This document shows positions 15,531-21,572 of a stretch of 21,572 nt of DNA, piece by piece; position 1 is the stretch's first letter; each line of letters opens with the position of its first letter. The position numbers and the translations under genes were made by a program. Source of the DNA: DASRTE01 sp035316885 (GTDB lineage: Bacteria > Actinomycetota > Actinomycetes > Jiangellales > Jiangellaceae); NCBI GenBank assembly GCA_035316885.1, contig DATHII010000098.1, forward strand, positions 1 through 21,572, written 5' to 3'. The notes beneath the pieces are model-generated. The model was given only the letters and a program-made list of their open reading frames with translations. It made no database searches and had not been told where the DNA came from.

Positions 15531-17273
15531 TCAGCGCGCGGCCGCCTTGCTGGTGGCCGCGGTCGCGAGCAGCTCCTCGGCGTGCGCCCGGGCCGTGGCG
15601 GAGCCCTCCAGACCGGCGAGCATCCGGGACAGTTCCTGGACGCGCCCGGCGTCGTCGAGGGTGACGATGCCGCTGCTCGTGACCCGGCCGTCCTCGGTCT
15701 TCACGACCTGCAGGTGCCGGTCGGCGAACGCCGCCACCTGCGGCAGGTGCGTCACCACCAGCACCTGGGCGTTCTCAGCCAACCGGGCCAACCGCCTGCC
15801 CACCTCCACGGCGGCCTTGCCCCCGACACCGGCGTCGACCTCGTCGAAGACGAAGGTGGGGACGGGGTCGGCGCCGGCGAAGACCACCTCGACAGCGAGC
15901 ATGAGGCGGGACAGCTCGCCCCCGGACGCACCGCGCTCGAGTGGACGCGGGGCCGCGCCGGCGTGGGCGGCGAACAGGATCTCGACGTCGTCGATCCCCG
16001 CCGGTCCGAACGCGACGGTCTGGCCGCGGACCGCGAGACCGGCCGGGTCGGCGCGGCTGCGGACCTCGACGACGAGTCGGGCGTTCGGCATCGCCAGCGC
16101 GACCAGCTCGTGGCCGACCGCCTCGCCGAAGCGCCGCGCTGCCGCGGCGCGGGTCTCGGACACCCGTGCGGCGAGGTCGGCCAGCTCGGCCCGGAGCAGT
16201 TCGCGCTCGGTGCCGAGGTTCGCGACGCGCTCGTCGTCGCTGTCGAGGTCGAGCAGCCGCCGCGACGCCCGGTCGGCCCAGGCCAGAACAGCGTCGACGT
16301 CGTCGCCGTACTTGCGGGTGAGGGCCCCGAGCGCCGCGCGGCGGTCCTGGACGGCCGCCAACCTGGCGGGATCGGTGTCGATGTCGGCCGCATAGGAGGC
16401 GAGGTCGGCTGCAACGTCGGCGAGCAGGTAGGACGCCTCCGCCAGCCGGCCGGACAGACCGGCGAGCGCCGGATCGTGGTCCTGCTGTGGTTCGATCGAC
16501 CGGCGCGCCGCCGCGACCAGACCGAGAGCGTCGGCTGCGTCGAGGCCGGTGTCGTCGGCGGTGAGGCACGCATGGGCGGTGGCCGCCGCCTCACGCAACC
16601 CGTCGGAGTGTGCCAGGAGCTGCTCCTCGGCGCCCAACGAGACGTCCTCGCCGGGCTGCGGCTCGACCTGCGCGATCTCGGCCAGGCCGAGCCGGAGCAG
16701 GTCGGCCTCCTGGGCCCGCTCGCGCGAGCGGGTCGTCACCTCGTCCAGCTCAGCCTGGACCGTGCGCAGCCGCGCGTACCGCTCGGCGTATGCCGACAGC
16801 GGTTCCGTCACAGCCGTGCCGGCGAACCGGTCGAGGGCGTCGCGCTGGCGGGTGGGTCGCAGCAGCCGGTGCTGGTCGCTCTGCCCGTGCACGGCGACGA
16901 GGTCGTCGGCCAGCTCGGCCAGGACCCCCACCGGTACGGAGTGGCCGCCGAGGTGGGCGCGCGAGCGGCCTTCGGCGGAGACGGCCCGGGACAGCAGCAG
17001 ATCGCCGTCGTCGAGGTCGGCGCCCGCCTCCGCGGCGCGCTTGGCTGCCGGGCCGGTCGGATCGACCCTTACCCGCCCCTCGACGACCGCCTTGTCGGCA
17101 CCGGACCGCACTGCTCCGGCATCGGCTCGCCCGCCCATGAGCAGACCGAGGCCGGTGAGCACCATGGTCTTGCCCGCACCGGTCTCGCCGGTGACGGCCG
17201 TGAATCCGGGACCCAGCTCCAGCTCGGCGTCGTCGATGACACCGAGTCCGCGGATCCGGAGCTGTTCGAGCAC
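15531..17273 (-). CDS. recN: DNA repair protein RecN
   Basis: 580 residues from GTG 17273, which begins MLEQLRIRGLGVIDDAELEL as in the family; a longer frame to 17306 adds non-family residues that overlap nadK. An SMC-like ATPase: Walker A GETGAGKT (29-36), Q-loop region, two coiled-coil arms in the middle, ABC signature SGGELSR, Walker B FVFDEVDAGVGG and the H-loop region THLPQVAAFA near the C-terminus. RecN binds DNA ends and promotes double-strand break repair with RecA. It starts ten bases after nadK, and the nadK-recN order is conserved widely in bacteria. The following steA is separated by 78 bases with no clear terminator. Confidence 0.98.
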   Translation of the reverse strand: MLEQLRIRGLGVIDDAELELGPGFTAVTGETGAGKTMVLTGLGLLMGGRADAGAVRSGADKAVVEGRVRVDPTGPAAKRAAEAGADLDDGDLLLSRAVSAEGRSRAHLGGHSVPVGVLAELADDLVAVHGQSDQHRLLRPTRQRDALDRFAGTAVTEPLSAYAERYARLRTVQAELDEVTTRSRERAQEADLLRLGLAEIAQVEPQPGEDVSLGAEEQLLAHSDGLREAAATAHACLTADDTGLDAADALGLVAAARRSIEPQQDHDPALAGLSGRLAEASYLLADVAADLASYAADIDTDPARLAAVQDRRAALGALTRKYGDDVDAVLAWADRASRRLLDLDSDDERVANLGTERELLRAELADLAARVSETRAAAARRFGEAVGHELVALAMPNARLVVEVRSRADPAGLAVRGQTVAFGPAGIDDVEILFAAHAGAAPRPLERGASGGELSRLMLAVEVVFAGADPVPTFVFDEVDAGVGGKAAVEVGRRLARLAENAQVLVVTHLPQVAAFADRHLQVVKTEDGRVTSSGIVTLDDAGRVQELSRMLAGLEGSATARAHAEELLATAATSKAAAR

Positions 17274-17283
17274 GATCGGCAGC

Positions 17284-18216
17284 CTACGCGGGGGCGCCGT
17301 CGGCATCCGGCTCGGCGACGGCGTGGCGAGAACCTCGCCAGCCCGCCACGGGGAGCGCGAACTTGGCCACCAGCCGGTCGGTGAACGGCGGCCGGTGCAG
17401 CCGGGCCAGGCGGACCGGCTGTTCGCCCCGGCGAACCTCGACGCGGGCGCCGGGCGGAAGGTCGACCGCGCGGCGCCCGTCGCACCACAGGACCGCGCCT
17501 GCGGTCATCGGCTGGACGGTGACGGCCAGCTGCGACGTGGGCGCCACGACGAGCGGCCTCGCGAACAGTGCGTGTGCACTGATCGGGACCAGGAGCAGCG
17601 CCTCGAGCTCCGGCCAGACCACCGGACCCCCCGCGCTGAACGCGTAGGCCGTGGACCCGGTGGGGGTCGCCATCACCACGCCGTCGCATCCCCATCGCGA
17701 CAGGGGCCGGCCGTCGACCTCCGCGACGAGCTCGATCATCCGCTCGCGGCTGACTTTCTCGACGCTTGCCTCGTTGACCGCCCATTCGCGCACGGTGATG
17801 TCGCCGTCCGGGCGCACGAGGACGTCGATCGTCATCCGTTCCTCCACCACGTAGCGGCGCGCGACCACGTGCTCGACCAGGTCGCCGATGTCGTCGCGTT
17901 CGGCCTCGGCGAGGAAGCCGACGTGTCCGAGGTTGACACCCAGCACCGGAGTCGCCGACGGGCGCGCGATCTCGGCGCCGCGCAGAATGGTGCCGTCGCC
18001 ACCGAGGACGACGACCAGCTCGCATCCCCGCGCCGCGTCGGGACCCGGCTCGACGACGACGACGGCGTCGGGCACGTCGAGCTCGCCGGTCTCGGGCGCG
18101 AGCACCCGTACCGCGATGCCCGCCTTGTGTAGAAGGTGGACGGTCTCCTTCGCCGCGTCACGAGCCTCCTGGCGGCCGGTGTGTGCCACCAGCAGCACAG
18201 CACGATCGGTGGTCAT
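17284..18216 (-). CDS. nadK: NAD kinase
   Basis: 310 residues. Phosphorylates NAD to NADP with ATP or polyphosphate. The GGDGT motif (72-76) has catalytic-type D74. NE at 148-149 (VNEASV) and the TPTGSTAY block (184-191) form the NAD site, with glycine-rich segments typical of the family. The C-terminal segment (about 295-310) is a short acidic tail. ATG 18216 overlaps the tlyA stop (ATGA), and a strong GGAAGG site lies inside the end of tlyA, so translation is coupled. The M. tuberculosis equivalent is Rv1695 (PpnK), in the same order between tlyA and recN. Confidence 0.98.
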   Translation of the reverse strand: MTTDRAVLLVAHTGRQEARDAAKETVHLLHKAGIAVRVLAPETGELDVPDAVVVVEPGPDAARGCELVVVLGGDGTILRGAEIARPSATPVLGVNLGHVGFLAEAERDDIGDLVEHVVARRYVVEERMTIDVLVRPDGDITVREWAVNEASVEKVSRERMIELVAEVDGRPLSRWGCDGVVMATPTGSTAYAFSAGGPVVWPELEALLLVPISAHALFARPLVVAPTSQLAVTVQPMTAGAVLWCDGRRAVDLPPGARVEVRRGEQPVRLARLHRPPFTDRLVAKFALPVAGWRGSRHAVAEPDADGAPA

Positions 18217-19019
18217 GCTGGTCCTTCCCGGACGGCGAGGTCGACGGCGACCGGATCGAGCGGTGGTGCACCGGCCCGCAGCCAGAGGAAGTACTCGACG
18301 TTGCCCGACGGACCGGGTAGCGGGCTGGCCGTCACGCCGGCGACGCCGAGGCCGACCTCGCCGGCTGCGGCTGCGACCGAGCGTACGGCCTCGGCCCGCA
18401 GATCCGGATCGCGGACGACCCCGCCCCGGCCGACGCGCTCGCGGCCCACCTCGAACTGCGGCTTCACCATGAGCAGCAGATCGCCTCCCGGCGCCGTGAC
18501 GCCGGCAAGGGCGCTGAGCACGAGTCGCAGCGAGATGAACGACAGGTCGGCGACGACCACGTCGACCGCTGCCCCGACCAGGGCGAGTGAGAGATCGCGC
18601 ACGTTGGTGCGGTCGAGGACGACGACACGTGGGTCGGTGCGGAGCGACCAGGCCAGCTGGCCGTACCCGACATCCACGGCGACCACCTCGGCGGCCCCAC
18701 GTCGTAGGAGGACATCGGTAAAGCCGCCCGTGGACGCTCCGGCATCGAGGCACCGCCGCCCGTCGACGCGGAGACCGTGGGGGGCGAAGGCGTCGAGGGC
18801 GCCGGCCAGCTTGTGCCCGCCGCGCGACGCGTAGTCGTCACCACCCGCAGGCTCGGTGACGACGATCGGCTCGGCAGCGTCGACCCCCGTTGCCGACTTC
18901 GACGCGACCCTGCCTGCGACAGTGACCCGCCCGCCCGCGATCAGCGCGGCGGCCTGCTCGCGTGACCGGGCCAGTCCGCGCCGGACGAGCTCGGCGTCCA
19001 GCCGCCGCCTCGGTGGCAC
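18213..19019 (-). CDS. tlyA: TlyA-family 16S/23S rRNA 2'-O-methyltransferase
   Basis: 268 residues. An S4 RNA-binding domain (about 5-60) is joined to an FtsJ-like methyltransferase domain. SAM-binding motif DAGASTGGF is at 92-100. The K-D-K-E tetrad of 2'-O-methyltransferases is intact: K70 (SRGGHK), D158 (VVADLSF), K186 (MVKPQFE) and E242 (NVEYF). In mycobacteria TlyA methylates C1409 of 16S and C1920 of 23S rRNA, which affects capreomycin susceptibility. The linker before the methyltransferase reads DDYA where M. tuberculosis has RAWV (recalled), so that interdomain motif is not conserved. The GTG start lies six bases after the small acidic gene, and the stop overlaps nadK. Confidence 0.97.
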   Translation of the reverse strand: MPPRRRLDAELVRRGLARSREQAAALIAGGRVTVAGRVASKSATGVDAAEPIVVTEPAGGDDYASRGGHKLAGALDAFAPHGLRVDGRRCLDAGASTGGFTDVLLRRGAAEVVAVDVGYGQLAWSLRTDPRVVVLDRTNVRDLSLALVGAAVDVVVADLSFISLRLVLSALAGVTAPGGDLLLMVKPQFEVGRERVGRGGVVRDPDLRAEAVRSVAAAAGEVGLGVAGVTASPLPGPSGNVEYFLWLRAGAPPLDPVAVDLAVREGPA

Positions 19020-19025
19020 CCTGCG

Positions 19026-19217
19026 TCAGTCCTCCTCGTCGGCCAGCACGTCCTGCAGCGACCGGTGAACCTCCTCGACGACCGCTGCGTGATCGTGGAC
19101 CGGGGTGCCGTCGAGTTCGTCGAGGGCGGCCAGCACGCTGTCGACCCGGGGGTCGCCCGTGCTCGCCTCGGGATCGGACTCGAGGTCGCCCTGGCTCGGT
19201 GGTCCCTGCTCGGTCAT
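19026..19217 (-). CDS. Small acidic conserved protein between the HAD gene and tlyA
   Basis: 63 residues, acidic, with no signal peptide or membrane segment. A disordered Gly/Pro/Ser-rich N-terminus (1-22) is followed by two predicted helices (about 24-36, DSVLAALDELDG, and 43-60, HAAVVEEVHRSLQDVL), suggesting a small helical hairpin that may pair with a partner. A strong GGGGAGGGG ribosome site precedes ATG 19217. The gene ends six bases before tlyA. A similarly sized small gene (Rv1693) occupies the same place in M. tuberculosis, which supports it as real. The function is unknown; conserved placement suggests a link to ribosome modification or to the phosphatase, but that is speculation. 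Confidence 0.85.
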   Translation of the reverse strand: MTEQGPPSQGDLESDPEASTGDPRVDSVLAALDELDGTPVHDHAAVVEEVHRSLQDVLADEED

Positions 19218-19266
19218 GCCAGCTCGCCCCTCCCCTGTCAGACGTCGCGATCACGCTAGTACGTCG

Positions 19267-20298
19267 CTAGGACGCACCGGGTGCGGCTCGGGGACGCCAT
19301 CCTGCTTCGGCCAACGCCGCGTCGACGCCGACCACCTGCTCGCACCGGTCGGCGGCGGCCCAGACGGCTCCGCAGATCGCGCGCAACGCGTCGATGTCGC
19401 CGCCGTCAGGCCCGGCCGCCGACCGGCCTACCACCACCCGTCCTCTCTCGACGGCTGCGACGTATCGGCCGCGGCGGACCAACCCGGGGGCAACCGTGAG
19501 AGTGTCGGCGGGCTCGGCCAGTGCCCGCAGGTCTTCGGCCAGGAAGGCCGGACGCTGCTGCGCCGTCGCATCGGCGAGCTGGGCGGCACCGGTGACCCCG
19601 GTGAGCACCAGCAGGCTGTCGACGCCGGACCGCTGAGCGCCTTCGATGTCGGTGTCGAGGCGGTCGCCGACCACCAGCGGGCGGCGGGCCCCCGTGCGCA
19701 GGACCGCCTCCCGATGCATCGGAGGCTCAGGCTTGCCCGCGACGACCGGGTCACGCCCGGTAGCCGACCGGACCGCGTCGACGAGGGTCCCGTTGCCGGG
19801 CGCGGTGCCCCGTGGCGTCGGGAGGGTGCGGTCGGTGTTGGACGCCACCCAGGGGATGCCCGTCGCGACGGCGTACGCCCCCTCGGCCAGCAATCGCCAC
19901 CCCACGTCGGGATGGAAGCCAGACACCACGGCGACCGGATCGGCCTCGGCACTGCTCACGGGTGTGAGACCCCGTTCGGTCAACGCAGCGACCAGCCCTT
20001 CGCCACCGACAACCAGCACCCTGGCACCGTCAGGCAGGATCTCGGCCAGCACCCGGGCGGCCGACTGGGCGGAGGTGACCACCTCGTCCGCATCGACGCC
20101 GATACCGAGCAGGCGGAGGTGCTCGGCCACCGCGTCGGGCGGCCGGGCCGCGTTGTTGGTGACGAATGCGAGGCGCATCCCCGCTTGACGCGCCTCGGCC
20201 AGTGCCGCGGCGGCGTGGTCGACGGCGTCCGGTCCGACGTAGACGACCCCGTCGAGGTCGACCAGGGCGACATCGTAGGTCTGGGCGAGCGTGGGCAT
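19267..20298 (-). CDS. HAD-superfamily phosphatase, glycerol-3-phosphate phosphatase type
   Basis: 343 residues. A NagD-type HAD hydrolase: motif I D14-L-D16-G, motif II T47 (FVTNN), motif III K189 (AGKPEPP), and motif IV G211-D212 with D217 (GDRLDTDIEG). The C2-type cap lies between motifs II and III. About 75 residues after the HAD core (from about 265) form an extra C-terminal part with the repeated pattern GLVRRGRYVAAVERGRVVV. The M. tuberculosis counterpart Rv1692 has been shown to dephosphorylate glycerol 3-phosphate in phospholipid head-group recycling, and the same role is likely here. ATG 20298 has a GGAAGG site eight bases upstream. It is the first gene of the long minus-strand run and diverges from the DUF1015 gene across 66 bases. 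Confidence 0.94.
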   Translation of the reverse strand: MPTLAQTYDVALVDLDGVVYVGPDAVDHAAAALAEARQAGMRLAFVTNNAARPPDAVAEHLRLLGIGVDADEVVTSAQSAARVLAEILPDGARVLVVGGEGLVAALTERGLTPVSSAEADPVAVVSGFHPDVGWRLLAEGAYAVATGIPWVASNTDRTLPTPRGTAPGNGTLVDAVRSATGRDPVVAGKPEPPMHREAVLRTGARRPLVVGDRLDTDIEGAQRSGVDSLLVLTGVTGAAQLADATAQQRPAFLAEDLRALAEPADTLTVAPGLVRRGRYVAAVERGRVVVGRSAAGPDGGDIDALRAICGAVWAAADRCEQVVGVDAALAEAGWRPRAAPGAS

Positions 20299-20351
20299 GC
20301 GGTGATCCTTCCAGCCGGGTGGCCGCGGGCATCGGCCGGTCCGCGCCGCCG

Positions 20352-20357
20352 TACCAT
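20352..20357 (+). promoter_or_regulatory. -10 box of a leaderless DUF1015 transcript
   Basis: TACCAT fits the actinobacterial TANNNT -10 and lies exactly seven bases before ATG 20365. No ribosome-binding site is present between them, so the transcript probably starts at or next to the ATG. The -35 is not recognisable. The opposite-strand promoter for the HAD gene must share this 66-base region, but I cannot place it. Confidence 0.55.
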
Positions 20358-20364
20358 TCGCCGG

Positions 20365-21572
20365 ATGACCGACTCCGTGCGCCGAGACGTCGGCACACGG
20401 CCGCTGAGGCTGGCGCCGTTCCGCGCCCTGCGCTATGCGCCAGACCAGGTCGCAGACCTCGCCGCGGTGACCTGCCCTCCCTACGACGTCATCGGCGAGA
20501 CCGGCGTAGCCGCCTGGGAGGCCGCCGACCCGCACAACATCGTTCGGCTCATCCTGCCGCGGCCAGGCTCGGCGGAGGACCGGTATGCGCACGCCGCGCG
20601 TGACCTGCGGGACTGGCTCCGGACGGGTGTCCTGCGCCGTGACCACGAAGCGGCGCTGTACGTCTACGAGCAGGTGAGCGGCGCAGCGACGGCGCTCGGA
20701 CTGGTCGGAGCCGTGTCGTTGCACGACCCGGCCGAGCAGGTGGTGTTGCCGCACGAGGACGTCCTCCAGGGACCGGTCGCCGACCGGGCCGCACTCATGG
20801 CGGCGACCGGGGCGCAGCTCGAGCCGATCCTGCTGACCTACGACGGCGGGGGCTTCGCCAGCGACACGGTCGACGGCACGGTGAGGACGCCACCGCTGAT
20901 CGAGGCCACCACCGCCGACGGTGCGGCACACCGCATCTGGCGGTTGACCGATCCCGCCGTCCTGACCCGGATCGAGGCCGACCTCGCCGGCCGGCAGGCG
21001 CTCATCGGCGACGGACACCATCGCTACGCGGCGTACCGCGCGCTGCATGCTGGACACGACCAGCGTCGTGACGGCGTGGGCGCGACCGACCGGGCCGCGA
21101 ACGGGACGGCGACGGCGCGTGGTCTGAGCATGCTCGTGGACGCGAGCAGGCACCCGTTGCGGATCGGCAGCATCCACCGGACGGTGTCGCGGCTGCCCAT
21201 CGCCGAAGCCGTCGGCAAGGCCGCTGCGGCGTTCCGGGTTGTCACTGCGGTGTCGACCGGCGCGGACCCGCTCACTGCTCTGTCCGACGCCGGGCGCGCG
21301 GGTACGGCCTACCTGCTCACCGACGGACGGCAGTGGGTGCTGCTCGCCGGACTCGACCCCGCACTCGTGGACGCAGCCCTGCCACCCGAGCGCTCTCCGA
21401 CCTGGCGACGGCTCGACGCGAGCATCGCCTGCGAGCTTGTGCTCTCCCGGCTGTGGAACGTGGCCGACACCGACGACCGTGTCGCCTACCACCACGACGT
21501 CGCGGGCGCGGTGGACAGCGCGCGCCGTCGCGACGGGGTCGCCCTGCTGCTGAACCCGGTGCGTCACAGCGA
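20365..21572 (+). CDS. DUF1015 family protein (C-terminus cut by window edge)
   Basis: 402 codons are visible, and the frame is still open at the window end; homologues run only a few dozen residues further. Family motifs in order: CPPYDVI (37-43), a PHE block (PHEDVLQGPVADR, 129-141; the family's RHE-type segment), EPILLTYD (153-160) and GDGHHRYAAY (215-224), the most conserved stretch, with two histidines that look like active-site residues. The family is annotated as uncharacterised; its widespread GDGHHRY motif suggests an enzyme. It diverges from the HAD phosphatase, a pairing I recall from other Actinobacteria, so a link in metabolism is possible. No signal peptide or membrane helix is seen. 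Confidence 0.95.
   Translation, partial: MTDSVRRDVGTRPLRLAPFRALRYAPDQVADLAAVTCPPYDVIGETGVAAWEAADPHNIVRLILPRPGSAEDRYAHAARDLRDWLRTGVLRRDHEAALYVYEQVSGAATALGLVGAVSLHDPAEQVVLPHEDVLQGPVADRAALMAATGAQLEPILLTYDGGGFASDTVDGTVRTPPLIEATTADGAAHRIWRLTDPAVLTRIEADLAGRQALIGDGHHRYAAYRALHAGHDQRRDGVGATDRAANGTATARGLSMLVDASRHPLRIGSIHRTVSRLPIAEAVGKAAAAFRVVTAVSTGADPLTALSDAGRAGTAYLLTDGRQWVLLAGLDPALVDAALPPERSPTWRRLDASIACELVLSRLWNVADTDDRVAYHHDVAGAVDSARRRDGVALLLNPVRHS

Noticed and set aside
15507..17384. A 625-codon plus-strand frame opposite recN
   Set aside because: Antisense shadow of recN with low-complexity content and no recognisable motif.

Overview
The window is very GC-rich chromosomal DNA from an actinobacterium. 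GTG starts, four-base stop/start overlaps, TANNNT -10 boxes just upstream of start codons and long empty antisense frames all point that way. The gene set and order match a locus known from Mycobacterium tuberculosis (Rv1692 phosphatase, small protein, tlyA, ppnK, recN, Rv1697/steA, Rv1698/mctB-steB, pyrG, Rv1700 Nudix, xerD, a 13E12-family HNH gene, then a parA), here read on the minus strand. Extra genes resemble Pseudonocardiales or Streptomyces versions of the locus. A Pseudonocardia-like host is my best guess; it rests on remembered gene order and protein style, not on a search.

From right to left, in the direction of transcription: a DUF1015 gene (cut by the window end) points rightward from a leaderless promoter and diverges from the long minus-strand run. 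That run begins with a HAD phosphatase of the glycerol-3-phosphate phosphatase type, a 63-residue acidic protein, tlyA (rRNA 2'-O-methyltransferase), nadK (NAD kinase) and recN (DNA repair ATPase). Next comes a tightly packed envelope block: steA, steB/mctB, a small MraY/WecA-like membrane protein, a MurJ/MviN-like flippase and a GT4 glycosyltransferase. It is followed by pyrG and a Nudix hydrolase.

The middle (about 3.6-7.3 kb) differs from M. tuberculosis. A plus-strand two-helix membrane protein converges on the Nudix gene across a shared palindrome. A Cys-type glutathione peroxidase and alanine dehydrogenase (ald) precede xerD. After xerD lie about 340 bases with no intact gene but a possible decayed ORF, then a DUF222/HNH (13E12-type) nuclease. 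A short region dense in inverted repeats leads to a WYL-domain regulator. A ParA ATPase runs off the left end.

The region is mostly core genome. The most interesting candidate system is the steA-steB-PNPT-like-MurJ-like-GT4 block. It links the known SteAB cell-separation factors to what looks like a dedicated lipid-linked glycan pathway (priming, flipping, glycosyl transfer). Smaller points of interest are the palindrome cluster before the WYL gene, tandem hairpins in the ald leader, and the gene remnant beside xerD. I found no tRNA, rRNA, CRISPR array or insertion sequence.
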